NCBI GenBank assembly: GCA_900543305.1
Contig: UQQZ01000013.1
Location: 1 to 41,496 of the forward strand
Length of the DNA: 41,496 nt
DNA from: an uncultured Oscillospiraceae bacterium
GTDB taxonomy: Bacteria; Bacillota; Clostridia; Oscillospirales; Acutalibacteraceae
Reading direction: 5' to 3'
The notes below the pieces were generated by a model. It did no database searches, was not told where the DNA came from, and worked only from the letters and a program-made list of their open reading frames with translations. Each line of letters begins with the position of its first letter. Position 1 is the first letter of the stretch. Of this stretch, positions 14,870-23,595 are shown piece after piece. The position numbers were made by a program, and so were the translations under genes.

Positions 14870-16624
14870 ATGATTAAAACTCTGGCGAAAAGTATCCGGG
14901 AATACAAAAAGCCATCCATCCTGGCGCCGGTCTTTGTTTCCGGCGAAGTGGTGATGGAATGTATCATCCCCTTTATCATCGCCAATTTGGTCAACGAGAT
15001 CAAGGACGGCATCACCATGCCCCGGCTTCTGGCCTACGGCGGCACCCTGGTGGGGATGGCCGCTTTGTCCCTGGCCTTCGGCGCCCTGGCCGGCTCCGCC
15101 TGCGCCACCGCCAGCTGCGGTTTTGCCCGCAACCTGCGCAAGGACATGTTTTATAAGATTCAAGGGTATTCCTTTGAAAACATCGACCGCTTTTCCGTTT
15201 CCAGCCTGGTGACCCGTCTGACCACCGACATCACCAATGTCCAGATGGCCTACATGATGATCATCCGTACCGCCATCCGCTGCCCCCTGATGCTGATCTT
15301 CTCCTTTGTGATGGGCTTTGTCATGGGCGGCAAAATGGCCCTGATCTTCTTGGTGACCATTCCCATCCTGGGCATTGGGCTGATTTTCGTCACCCGGAAA
15401 ACCATGCCCCTGTTCCGGAAAGTCTTCCGCAAGTACGACGCTTTGAACGCCTCCATTCAGGAGAACATCCGGGGCATGCGGGTGGTCAAGGCCTATGTGC
15501 GGGAAGAGCATGAGAAAGAAAAGTTCACCAACGCCGTGGAAGACGTGCGCCGGGACTTCACCAAGGCCGAACGGATCCTGGCCATCAACAACCCCCTGAT
15601 GCAGTTCTGCGTGTACGCGGTCATGGTGTTTGTGCTGTCCTTCGGTTCCTACACCGTCATCACCAGCCAGGGCATGGATCTGGATGTGGGCCAGATGTCC
15701 TCTCTGCTCACCTACAGCTTCCAGATCCTCATGAGTCTGATGATGCTCTCCATGATCTTCGTCATGATCACCATGTCTCTGGAATCTGCCGAACGTATTG
15801 TGGAAGTTCTCCAGGAAGAAAGCACCCTCCACAATCCGGAAAAACCGGTGATGGAAGTCAAGGACGGCTCCATCGATTTCGACAACGTGAGCTTTAAATA
15901 TTCCAAAAAGGCCTCTCGCATGGCCCTTTCCGATATCAACCTACATATCAAATCGGGCTCGGTCATCGGCATTCTGGGAGGCACAGGTTCTTCCAAGTCC
16001 AGCTTGATCCAGCTGATTCCCCGGCTGTATGACGCCACCGAAGGTACCGTCAAGGTGGGCGGCGTAGACGTGCGGAACTACGACCTGGAAACCCTCCGGA
16101 ACCAGGTGGCCGTGGTGCTCCAGAAGAACGAGCTGTTTTCCGGCACCATCAAGGAAAACCTCCGCTGGGGCAATCCCGACGCCACCGACGAAGAACTGGA
16201 AGAGGCCTGCCGGCTCTCCCAGGCGGATGAGTTCATCCAGCAGTTCCCCCAGAAATACGACACCTACATCGAACAGGGCGGCTCCAACGTGTCCGGCGGC
16301 CAGAAACAGCGTCTGTGCATTGCCCGGGCTCTGCTGAAGAAACCCAAGATCCTGATCCTGGACGACTCCACCAGCGCCGTGGACACCCGTACCGACGCGT
16401 TGATCCGTCAGGGCTTCCGGAAGTTCATTCCCGAAACCACCAAGATCATCATCGCTCAGCGGGTTGCCTCGGTTCAGGATGCGGACTGCATTATCATTAT
16501 GGACAACGGCACCATCGCCGACATGGGCTCCCACGAAGAGTTGATGAAAAACAGCGAAGTGTACCGCGAGGTGTTCTATTCCCAGAATAAATCCACAACC
16601 CAGACAAAGGAGGGTGAAGCGTAA
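14870..16624 (+). CDS. ABC exporter subunit with degenerate ATP site (membrane-NBD fusion)
   Basis: This 584-residue half-transporter has six membrane helices (about 1-310) and an ATPase domain (about 345-584). Walker A GGTGSSKS (370-377) has Ser in place of the last glycine, the signature is NVSGGQKQR, the Walker B end is LDDSTSAVD (Asp499 in place of the catalytic Glu) and the switch position is Gln530 (IIIAQRV) instead of His. These losses mark the degenerate partner of heterodimeric exporters such as BmrCD and TM287/288. ATG at 14870 follows GGAAAGGAAGG. Its stop overlaps the next gene by one base (TAATG). Confidence 0.93.
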   Translation: MIKTLAKSIREYKKPSILAPVFVSGEVVMECIIPFIIANLVNEIKDGITMPRLLAYGGTLVGMAALSLAFGALAGSACATASCGFARNLRKDMFYKIQGYSFENIDRFSVSSLVTRLTTDITNVQMAYMMIIRTAIRCPLMLIFSFVMGFVMGGKMALIFLVTIPILGIGLIFVTRKTMPLFRKVFRKYDALNASIQENIRGMRVVKAYVREEHEKEKFTNAVEDVRRDFTKAERILAINNPLMQFCVYAVMVFVLSFGSYTVITSQGMDLDVGQMSSLLTYSFQILMSLMMLSMIFVMITMSLESAERIVEVLQEESTLHNPEKPVMEVKDGSIDFDNVSFKYSKKASRMALSDINLHIKSGSVIGILGGTGSSKSSLIQLIPRLYDATEGTVKVGGVDVRNYDLETLRNQVAVVLQKNELFSGTIKENLRWGNPDATDEELEEACRLSQADEFIQQFPQKYDTYIEQGGSNVSGGQKQRLCIARALLKKPKILILDDSTSAVDTRTDALIRQGFRKFIPETTKIIIAQRVASVQDADCIIIMDNGTIADMGSHEELMKNSEVYREVFYSQNKSTTQTKEGEA

Positions 16625-18549
16625 TGCCAATGATGCAACGAAAAGGCGGCGCCCCTCTGGCCAAGGGGCAGCGGAAAGATACCCTGCTGCGGCTGATTAA
16701 AATGCTCTTTAGCTTCTATCCGGTGTTGCTTCCCGTCACTCTCATCTGTATTCTCTTCAACGCCATCATCAGCTCCATCCCCTCCATCTTCATGCAGAAC
16801 ATCATTGCGGCGGTGGAGCAGAGCTGGCAGACCGGAGACTGGGCATCCGTTTCCGGGCACATCTTGAAACTGGTGATCATCCTGGCGGTTTTCTACGGCC
16901 TGAGCCTGCTGGCGGGCATTATCTACACCCAGCTGATGGCCGTGATCACCCAGGGTTCCCTGGCCAAGATGCGCAAGCGCATGTTCAACGGCATGCAGGA
17001 TTTGCCCATCAAATATTTTGACACCCACAATCACGGCGACGTGATGAGCTACTACACCAACGACATTGACACCCTGCGTCAGATGATCTCCCAGAGCATG
17101 CCTCAGTTTATCATCTCCGCGGTGACCATCATCACCGTGTTCGCCATCATGGTCTACTACAGCCTGTGGCTCACTTTGGTGGTGCTCCTGGGCGTGGTGT
17201 GCATGGTGCTTGTAACCCAGAAAGTGGGCGGCAACTCTTCCAAATACTTCATCCGGCAGCAGCAGGCCATCGGCCGCACCGAAGGCTTCGTGGAAGAGAT
17301 GATGAACGGCCAGAAAGTGGTCAAGGTCTTCTGCCACGAGGAGGAAGCCCAGGCAGACTTTGACAAGGTCAACGACGAATTGTTCCACAACGCGGAACAG
17401 GCAAACCGTTACGCCAACATGCTCATGCCCATCCTCAACAACATCGGCAACGTGCTCTATGTGGTGGTGGCCATTGTAGGCGGCGCCATGCTCATGGGCG
17501 GGGCTCCCAACATCAGCGTATCCGGTCTGGCCTTCAGCATCAGCATTGTGGTGCCCTTCCTGAACATGACCAAGCAGTTTTCCGGCAACATCAGCCAGGT
17601 TTCCAACCAGCTGAACATGGTGATCATGGGCTTGGCCGGCACCAAGCGGATTTTCGATCTGCTGGACGAACAGCCCGAAGCCGACGAAGGCTATGTCACT
17701 TTGGTCAATGCCAAGGAAGACAAAGACGGCAACCTGACCGAATGCAAAGAACGCACCAACGTGTGGGCCTGGAAGCATCCCCATCAGGCGGATGGCAGCG
17801 TCACCTACACCAAACTTCAAGGCGAAGTGGTTCTGGACGACGTGGATTTCGGTTACAATCCCGACAAAATGGTCCTGCACAACATCACCCTGTACGCCAA
17901 ACCTGGCCAGAAGATTGCCTTCGTAGGCTCTACCGGCGCAGGCAAAACCACCATTACCAACCTGATCAACCGGTTCTACGACATTGCCGACGGCAAGATC
18001 CGCTATGACGGCATCAACATCAACAAGATCAAGAAGGCGGATCTTCGCCGGTCCCTGGGCATGGTGCTTCAGGATACCAACCTGTTTACGGGCACGGTCA
18101 TGGACAACATCCGCTATGGCCGTTTGGACGCCACCGATGAAGAGTGCATTGCCGCCGCCAAGCTGGCCGGCGCCCACGATTTCATCACTCGTCTGCCCCA
18201 GGGCTACGACACGCCTCTGTCCGGCAACGGTGCCAACCTGAGCCAGGGCCAGCGGCAGCTGCTGTCCATTGCCCGGGCCGCTGTGGCGGATCCTCCGGTT
18301 ATGATTCTGGACGAGGCCACCTCCTCCATCGACACCCGCACCGAGGCCATTGTGCAGAAGGGCATGGATGCTCTGATGACGGGTCGGACGGTATTTGTCA
18401 TTGCCCACCGGTTGTCCACCGTGCAAAACTCCGACGCCATCATGGTATTGGATCACGGCCGGATTATCGAGCGGGGCACCCACGACCAGCTCATTGCCCA
18501 GCACGGCACCTACTATCAGCTGTACACTGGCGCTCTGGAACTGGAATAA
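16624..18549 (+). CDS. ABC exporter subunit with intact ATP site (membrane-NBD fusion)
   Basis: This 641-residue partner of the preceding half-transporter has six membrane helices and then an ATPase with Walker A GSTGAGKTT (from residue 435), signature NLSQGQRQ, catalytic Glu564 in ILDEATSSID and switch His595 in IAHRLST. A charged insert of about 40 residues between the two domains (around 355-400) makes it longer than its partner. Intact here and degenerate there is the normal asymmetry of heterodimeric drug or lipid exporters. Start ATG at 16624 overlaps the previous stop. A terminator follows at once. Confidence 0.94.
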   Translation: MPMMQRKGGAPLAKGQRKDTLLRLIKMLFSFYPVLLPVTLICILFNAIISSIPSIFMQNIIAAVEQSWQTGDWASVSGHILKLVIILAVFYGLSLLAGIIYTQLMAVITQGSLAKMRKRMFNGMQDLPIKYFDTHNHGDVMSYYTNDIDTLRQMISQSMPQFIISAVTIITVFAIMVYYSLWLTLVVLLGVVCMVLVTQKVGGNSSKYFIRQQQAIGRTEGFVEEMMNGQKVVKVFCHEEEAQADFDKVNDELFHNAEQANRYANMLMPILNNIGNVLYVVVAIVGGAMLMGGAPNISVSGLAFSISIVVPFLNMTKQFSGNISQVSNQLNMVIMGLAGTKRIFDLLDEQPEADEGYVTLVNAKEDKDGNLTECKERTNVWAWKHPHQADGSVTYTKLQGEVVLDDVDFGYNPDKMVLHNITLYAKPGQKIAFVGSTGAGKTTITNLINRFYDIADGKIRYDGININKIKKADLRRSLGMVLQDTNLFTGTVMDNIRYGRLDATDEECIAAAKLAGAHDFITRLPQGYDTPLSGNGANLSQGQRQLLSIARAAVADPPVMILDEATSSIDTRTEAIVQKGMDALMTGRTVFVIAHRLSTVQNSDAIMVLDHGRIIERGTHDQLIAQHGTYYQLYTGALELE

Positions 18550-18568
18550 AAAACCTCAAGAAAAACAC

Positions 18569-18604
18569 AAACCGTGCAGTCCAAAAAGGCTGCACGGTTT
18601 TTTT
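18569..18604 (+). terminator. Terminator of the ABC exporter operon
   Basis: AAACCGTGCAG (18569-18579) pairs with CTGCACGGTTT (18590-18600) around a ten-base loop and is followed by four more T, a 7-T run in total. Confidence 0.92.
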
Positions 18605-18610
18605 CCGGCT

Positions 18611-18692
18611 TTCTTGAAAGAAAGCCTTGCAAAGAACTTTATTTCGCGAGGGCAACGCGCTGATTCGGCGTTCCTCACTGCCGCGGTTGATT
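18611..18692. repeat. Intergenic repeat, copy 1
   Basis: This is an 82-base unit repeated 113 bases downstream with a few differences. The core AGCCTTGCAAAGAACTTTAT is identical in both copies, followed by TTCGCGAGGGCA and ending in TGCCGCGGTTGATT. CGCG and GCA can pair with TGC and CGCG to form a stem of about 45 bases, like a REP-type palindromic element. No open reading frame of note. Confidence 0.8.
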
Positions 18693-18723
18693 TTCCCTGC
18701 GTTTTGGGTATTTCCTTCCGGAC

Positions 18724-18805
18724 TTCTGCAAAGAGAGCCTTGCAAAGAACTTTATTTCGCGAGGGCAGCGCGCTGATTCGTGGTTCCTGGCTGCCGCGGT
18801 TGATT
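18724..18805. repeat. Intergenic repeat, copy 2
   Basis: Second copy of the 82-base unit at an exact 113-base offset. Several differences fall in the outer loop and include changes that keep the stem (CAACGCG versus CAGCGCG). It ends 18 bases before the stop of the HD gene and could act in the 3' end of that transcript. Confidence 0.8.
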
Positions 18806-18822
18806 CTCTGCGGTAAAGGCGG

Positions 18823-19386
18823 TTACGCCGGCCAATTCTCCGGCATGGCCTGCATGGCGGGCAGGACTTCCCCCACCAGCTCCTGGACGGTCAGGCCCAG
18901 CATTTCAGCCCCCTGGGAGATCACGTCCCGGGAACAGCCGGCGGCAAATTTCTTATCCTTAAACTTCTTCATCACCGACTTGACTTCCATTCCCTCAAAG
19001 CCTGTAGGCCGCATCAAAGCCGCGGCGCCGATCAACCCGGTGAGCTCGTCGGCGGCAAACAGGTACTGTTCCATCAGGCTTTCCGGTTTCACGTCGGAAC
19101 AGGTGCCCCAGGCGTGGCTCACCACCCCGTGGATCACGCCCTCGTCCACATCCAGCTCCTGAAGCAGGGTTTGGGCTTTTTTACAGTGCTCCTGGGGCCA
19201 CTGCTCAAAATCGATGTCATGGAGGATCCCCACAGTTTGCCAGTAAGCCTCCCGGCCCGGATCGTGGGTTTTGCTCAGATACCCCAGCACCCAGCCCACG
19301 GTTTTGGCGTGGTGCAGGTGAAACTCCTCGTGATTGTATTGCCGCACCAGTTCCAAGGCCTGGTTCGGCGTGGGAATATAGCTCAT
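18823..19386 (-). CDS. HD-domain protein (putative phosphohydrolase)
   Basis: This 187-residue protein has HD-fold motifs: HHAKTVG near residue 25 (His), GILHDIDFE near 53 (HD pair) and HGVVSHAWG near 86 (His). No membrane segment. HD proteins hydrolyse phosphate esters or nucleotides, and this short single-domain type is usually annotated without known substrate. AGGAGG sits 8 bases before the ATG at 19386. It lies 64 bases after the ZIP transporter gene on the same strand and may be in the same transcript. Confidence 0.85.
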   Translation of the reverse strand: MSYIPTPNQALELVRQYNHEEFHLHHAKTVGWVLGYLSKTHDPGREAYWQTVGILHDIDFEQWPQEHCKKAQTLLQELDVDEGVIHGVVSHAWGTCSDVKPESLMEQYLFAADELTGLIGAAALMRPTGFEGMEVKSVMKKFKDKKFAAGCSRDVISQGAEMLGLTVQELVGEVLPAMQAMPENWPA

Positions 19387-19450
19387 CCCATATGCCTCCT
19401 TCAGATTCTTTTCTCCATGATACCCCCATTTGCCCCAAAAGGCAACTGTT

Positions 19451-20245
19451 TCATCCCAGGGCCACGTCCAGCACCATCATCACCAGGAAGCCTGCCATGA
19501 CACCCAAGGTGCCCACATTGGAATGCTCTCCCAGATGAGCCTCGGGAATCAATTCCTCCACCACCACATACATCATGGCGCCAGCGGCAAAGGCCAGCAG
19601 CCAGGGCAGCAAAGGTTGGATGCTTCCGGCCACCAGCACTGCCAAAATGCCGAACACCGGTTCCACCACTCCCGACATGCCCCCATAGAGAAAGCTTTTC
19701 CAGGAGGGAAGTCCCTCTTGGCGCAGTGGCAGGGAAATGGCTGCCCCTTCCGGGAAATTCTGAATTCCCATGCCCAGGGCCAAAGCCAGCGCCCCCGTAT
19801 ACAGGGAAGGGTCCCCTCCCTGTTCCGCCGCCAGGGCAAAGGAAAATCCCACAGCCATGCCCTCGGGAATATTGTGAAGGGTCACGGCCAACACCAGCAA
19901 GGTGGTCCGTTTCCAGGAGGCAGACCGGCCTTCCGGCGCCGAAGCACCCAGGTGCAGGTGGGGCATCAGGGAATCCAGGGCCATGAGAAATCCCACGCCC
20001 AGCAGAAACCCTCCCGCTGCGGGGATCCATCCCACCATACCCCGGGACTCCGCCTCCTCAATGGCGGGGATCAACAGACTCCAAACGGAAGCCGCCACCA
20101 TCACTCCGGCGGCAAACCCCAGAAAAATTCGTTGGGCTCCGGCGTTGACCTTCTTCCGGAAGAAAAACACCATGGACGATCCCAACACGGTCATCAGGCA
20201 GGTAAATCCGGTTCCTGCCGCGGCCCATGCTACTGGTTGCATCAT
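19451..20245 (-). CDS. ZIP-family divalent metal transporter
   Basis: This 264-residue membrane protein has about eight helices, the signature HNIPEG in TM4 and a matching QNFPEG in TM5, the metal-binding core of ZIP transporters. A cytoplasmic loop carries HLHLGA. It should move zinc or another divalent metal toward the cytoplasm. Two adjacent start codons (20245 and 20242) share the upstream AGGAGG; either fits. It follows the broken C39 peptidase gene, from which a stem-loop separates it. Confidence 0.93.
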   Translation of the reverse strand: MMQPVAWAAAGTGFTCLMTVLGSSMVFFFRKKVNAGAQRIFLGFAAGVMVAASVWSLLIPAIEEAESRGMVGWIPAAGGFLLGVGFLMALDSLMPHLHLGASAPEGRSASWKRTTLLVLAVTLHNIPEGMAVGFSFALAAEQGGDPSLYTGALALALGMGIQNFPEGAAISLPLRQEGLPSWKSFLYGGMSGVVEPVFGILAVLVAGSIQPLLPWLLAFAAGAMMYVVVEELIPEAHLGEHSNVGTLGVMAGFLVMMVLDVALG

Positions 20246-20326
20246 TCCTTCCTCCTGTCCCTTGTTTGTGACGATTATACCCTACTCCCGGACAGGATGC
20301 AACCGGAGATCGTTCTCCCAAACATC

Positions 20327-20356
20327 GAGGGCCGGAGCAACTTGGCCCCGGCCCTC
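20327..20356 (-). terminator. GC-rich hairpin after the C39 gene (weak terminator)
   Basis: GAGGGCCGG pairs with CCGGCCCTC over 9 bp around a 12-base loop. On the minus strand only GATGTTTG follows, so termination would be inefficient; it may act as an mRNA 3'-end stabiliser. Confidence 0.45.
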
Positions 20357-20371
20357 TTATGGAATCTCCCT

Positions 20372-21170
20372 TCAAGAAAGGGGAAGGACCACCACGGCCT
20401 GTTCCCCAATGCCCTCATAGGCGGTTTCCACATCCGCCTTTTCGTAGGGAACGTTTTTCCCTACCATGGGGTCGTTAAAATAGTAGTAGTCCTCATCCTC
20501 CCCCGTGAGCAGCAAACAGTGCAACGGGTAAATCCAGGTGAACAATTCCCAGGTATCCTCCAGATAGTACTGGTTGGCGGGAACCGGTTCTTCCATGTCG
20601 ATGGTGGCCCAGAGAAGTACTGGCACCCCCTGATCCACATAGTCTTGACACAGGTCTTCTACAGATTGCCCTTCCGGCTCCAGAACTGCCAGCTCGTCCA
20701 GTCCCCGGTCCGCCAGGATTTCCTCCAGGGCCTGGGCGATCACCGGGGCGTAGCACCCCCACCCTTCTTCCGAGTAGGGACTGCCCAGAAAAGCTTTCCA
20801 GGGATTGGCTCCCACCATGCACCCGGATTCATCCAGGTGGGGGGCATTCCCCTGGGGCAGATATCCGTCGATAAACTCCTCCACAGTCAGGTCCACCCCC
20901 AGATATTGGAGGGCCATCACCGCTGTGACGCTTTCACATCCTGTGGGATACTTGTCCCGCTGATCGATGTAAGGGGCGTCCAGCAGCTGCTGGGGTCTGA
21001 GTCTGAGGGGCAGCAGCAAGGGGCGCCAGGTTCCGGGGTACATGCCAGAACATGGCTTGCACGGGAAGGGCCAACAGCAGCACCGCCAGCATTCCCGCCG
21101 CGAAGGCACACAGCAGTTTCAGCCAGCGCACTCGTTTCGGTTGGGGTTCCAGAACTCTCCTTCTTCTCAT
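20372..21170 (-). pseudogene. C39-like cysteine peptidase, split by a frameshift
   Basis: From the ATG at 21170 the frame encodes a basic start and one membrane anchor (WLKLLCAFAAGMLAVLLLAL), then loses homology. The +1 frame continues with an intact C39-like domain: DQRDKYPTGCESV (catalytic Cys), YPLHCLLLTG (His) and FNDPMVG (Asp). The switch fits one extra base in the CCCC run near 21031-21034; removing one C joins anchor and enzyme into a protein of about 265 residues. The family is typically an extracytoplasmic, membrane-anchored peptidase. The shift may be a real mutation, phase-variable tract or sequencing error. Alternative ATGs in the second frame (21109, 21043) would give a protein without the anchor. 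Confidence 0.75.
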
Positions 21171-21284
21171 GACGTCACACCCTTTTCAGGTCTCTTTGTC
21201 CATTAGACGGAGGGGCGGAAAAAGAAGTCAGTGACAAAAATGACAAATTCTCGAGAGTTTTTTCTACACTGGAAAAAACAGGCA

Positions 21285-21316
21285 GCAAAAAAGCCTCCCG
21301 GTTTTCCGAGAGGCTT
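21285..21316 (-). terminator. Terminator of the M23 peptidase gene
   Basis: The minus strand reads AAGCCTCTCGG, loop AAAA, CCGGGAGGCTT and then further U (A-run at 21285-21290 on the plus strand). Eleven-base stem with one mismatch or wobble. Confidence 0.92.
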
Positions 21317-21332
21317 TCTGGATTTCTAACGA

Positions 21333-22631
21333 TTACAGGAACTGCATGGGGTCCACACGGGTGCCGTTCTGGTACACCTCAAAATGCAGGTGAGGCCCGG
21401 TCACGTTGCCGGTAGCACCTTCATAGCCGATTACGGTACCTGCGGTCACATACTGGCCGTTGGAAACGGCCACGGAGCTCAGGTGAGCGTACCGGGTAGT
21501 GTAGGTGCCGTTGTGATAGATCAGCACATAATAGCCCCAGGACATGCCCCAAGAGTCGGTAGCGTTGGCGTCAATGACGGTGCCGTCCGCTGCGGCCACC
21601 ACGGGGGTGCCGTACGGTCCAGCAATATCCAAGCCCTTGTGGCCGGGATACCCGTTAAAGCCGGCGGAAATGTAAGTCACACCGGGCAGAGGCCAAATGG
21701 GATTGAATCCCGATACCCCGCCGCCACCGCTGGGATATGTAATGCTGCTGGAAGAATCGGAACTTCCACTGGAACTGCTGCTATCGCTGGAACCACTGGA
21801 ACTGCCGGAGCTGCTGCCGGAACTCTGAGCGGCCTGCTGCTGTTGAAGCTGCTGCTGCCGGAGAGCTTCCTCCTCGGCTGCTTTCTGGGCGGCAATGGCA
21901 GCCTGCATCTTTTGCTCGCTGGCAGCCAGTTCCTCTTCGTTGGCGGCCAGGGCGTTCTCCGTAGCGCCTTCCGCACCCTGAATCTCCTCCAGCGCGGCGG
22001 CGTTCTCGGCATACAGGCCATCCAACTCGTCCTGCTTGCTTTCCAAAGACTTCTGAAGCTCAGCCACTTCTGCCATCTGAGCTTCCCGCTCCTGACGCTC
22101 CGCATCGGTGGATTCCACATAGGCTTCCAGCTTGTCCACCAATTCCTGGTCATGGGCGGTCATGTTTTCCAAAAGGGCGGTGCGGGTGGTGAACTCGCTG
22201 AGGCTGTCGGAGTCCAACAGGATCTCCAAGGTGCTCACGTTGCCTGCGGTGTACAGGGCCACCAGCCGCTCTTTAAATTCATCGATGGTCCCCTGAATCT
22301 CTTCCTGGGACTTTTCCAGCTTCAGGTTCAACTCGTTGATGCTGGCGTTGAGTTCATTGATATTTTCACGGGTGGTGTCGATCTGCTCCTGCACCACGTC
22401 GATTTGCTCCTGCAAAGTGTCCTGATATTCCTGCTTCTGGGCCTCGTCGTCCCGAAGCTGATCCAGCTGGGCTTGCAAATCCTGCTTCTCCGCTTCCAGC
22501 CGGTTCTGCTCCTCCTGGATTTCGGCCACCGTCTCGGCGGAAACCGTCAGGGGGGTCATGGTCAGCATGCACAGAGATAACAGACCAGCGCCCAAACGCT
22601 TTCTCAGTTTCTTATTCTTAAAAAAGCACAT
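21333..22631 (-). CDS. Secreted coiled-coil M23 peptidoglycan hydrolase (PcsB/EnvC-like)
   Basis: This 432-residue exported protein has a signal peptide (about 1-32, cleavage after TVSA), a long Glu/Gln-rich coiled coil (about 33-265), a Ser/Gly linker (about 270-310) and a C-terminal M23 endopeptidase domain. Zinc and catalytic residues are His331 and Asp335 in HKGLD, His383 in YAHLS and His414/His416 in GPHLHFEV. The layout matches FtsEX-activated septal hydrolases (PcsB, EnvC), so a role in cell separation is likely. GAGGAGG lies 10 bases before the ATG. WalR-like boxes lie upstream and a strong terminator downstream. Confidence 0.94.
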   Translation of the reverse strand: MCFFKNKKLRKRLGAGLLSLCMLTMTPLTVSAETVAEIQEEQNRLEAEKQDLQAQLDQLRDDEAQKQEYQDTLQEQIDVVQEQIDTTRENINELNASINELNLKLEKSQEEIQGTIDEFKERLVALYTAGNVSTLEILLDSDSLSEFTTRTALLENMTAHDQELVDKLEAYVESTDAERQEREAQMAEVAELQKSLESKQDELDGLYAENAAALEEIQGAEGATENALAANEEELAASEQKMQAAIAAQKAAEEEALRQQQLQQQQAAQSSGSSSGSSSGSSDSSSSSGSSDSSSSITYPSGGGGVSGFNPIWPLPGVTYISAGFNGYPGHKGLDIAGPYGTPVVAAADGTVIDANATDSWGMSWGYYVLIYHNGTYTTRYAHLSSVAVSNGQYVTAGTVIGYEGATGNVTGPHLHFEVYQNGTRVDPMQFL

Positions 22632-22741
22632 GTTGCTTCTGCCTCCTCACGAAAATGATAGATTGCTCCTCATTTACATAAGTTTCTGTGTAGCATTGTA
22701 CCTCAAGAGGCCCTTTTTATTTTTCTATACAAGAATCATTT

Positions 22742-22767
22742 TGTAAATTTATTGCAAAATAGTTACA
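22742..22767 (-). promoter_or_regulatory. WalR-like direct-repeat boxes upstream of the M23 gene
   Basis: The minus strand has TGTAAC-TATTT-TGCAAT (22767-22751), one base off the WalR pattern TGTWAH-N5-TGTWAH. A second overlapping match, TGTAAA-TTTAT-TGCAAA, reads on the plus strand at 22742-22758. WalRK controls peptidoglycan hydrolases in Bacillota, so the context fits, but the region is AT-rich and chance matches are possible. The site is about 120 bases upstream of the start codon. Confidence 0.4.
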
Positions 22768-22871
22768 AACTCACAGTTCACCACCACATATGGCGGCGGA
22801 ATTGGGGAAAACTCCTTAAAAAAATGAAGAAACCACAAGGTGTGCTTTGAGGCTCTCCAGAGGCTCCTTTT

Positions 22872-23129
22872 TTACCGACGACCCTGTTTTTTACCCCGGA
22901 CCAGCTGGAAAGGCCCGGGCAGGGCCGGCGGACGGTAGGGCAGAAAGGGAGGACGTTTCCGACGGGCCCGGCCGCTCCATTGGACAGCCAGGGCTACCCC
23001 CAAACATCCCACCGCCACCAGGGACCACCCCAGGATTCCCATCCACTGGGCCTCCTGGGCCGCCCTGCGCACCCACTGTCCCGGGATTCCTCCCAGGAGC
23101 TGGTCTACCCCCGTCCACCACCCGTTCAT
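22872..23129 (-). CDS. Small single-pass membrane protein, unknown function
   Basis: This is an 85-residue protein from the ATG at 23129 (GGGAGGG 7 bases upstream); an ATG at 23159 would add ten residues without a better site. It has an amphipathic N-terminus, one hydrophobic helix (MGILGWSLVAVGCLGVALAV) and a basic, proline-rich tail (RARRKRPPF). I do not recognise a family. It follows the 23166-23435 gene after 36 bases, so the two form a small operon. It is retained because of the ribosome site and membrane helix, but it could be spurious. Confidence 0.5.
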   Translation of the reverse strand: MNGWWTGVDQLLGGIPGQWVRRAAQEAQWMGILGWSLVAVGCLGVALAVQWSGRARRKRPPFLPYRPPALPGPFQLVRGKKQGRR

Positions 23130-23165
23130 GTCCCTGCCCTCCCCGGAAGTTTTCCCCACATTTTC

Positions 23166-23435
23166 TCAGGAATGTGGAATACAGCAAAAATCGCAGACAA
23201 ACTGGAAGGCCCGATCCGCAGCGGTCACATCCCAGCTGCCCTCAAATCCCAGGACCTTCACCTCCAGCCTGGCTCTGTCCCCGGCCAGGTGCTTCACCTG
23301 TATGGCCGGCTGATCGTCTCCAAAGCTCATCCGGCGGCCCTGAGTATCCACAATGACCAGCCCCGTCACCAGGATCAACAGGCTCAGAGTCACCCCGAAC
23401 GCCCAGGCAAACCACCTGTATTTTCCCCGGTTCAT
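23166..23435 (-). CDS. Small membrane-anchored protein, unknown function
   Basis: This is an 89-residue protein with a basic start, one N-terminal membrane helix (WAFGVTLSLLILVTGLVIV) and an exposed domain of about 60 residues containing AIQVKHLAGDRARLEVKVLG, which looks like beta strands, and two close cysteines near the end (CDFCC). A purine-rich site (AAAGGGGTGG) precedes the ATG at 23435. No family recognised. It is divergent from pyruvate kinase and followed by a second small membrane protein. Confidence 0.55.
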   Translation of the reverse strand: MNRGKYRWFAWAFGVTLSLLILVTGLVIVDTQGRRMSFGDDQPAIQVKHLAGDRARLEVKVLGFEGSWDVTAADRAFQFVCDFCCIPHS

Positions 23436-23595
23436 GGCACCACCCCTTTCCGATTTTTAGCCTTCCCCAGCAGGGAGAAAAAACACCTGGGCAACAGGGA
23501 TTTTCAAGGCTGTTCTTAGGGGAAAAATGGGCGAAACGGGAAGTGTTAATTTTTGGGCAAATGGGGGAAAAACTGATGACGAACCCAAAAGGATA

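Noticed and set aside
13001..18549. Defence or mobile island
   Set aside because: All genes are ordinary exporters with host-like base composition; no integrase, transposase or attachment repeats were seen.
18611..18805. CRISPR array
   Set aside because: Only two long, imperfect copies at a 113-base offset and no cas genes; not the short regular repeats and spacers of CRISPR.
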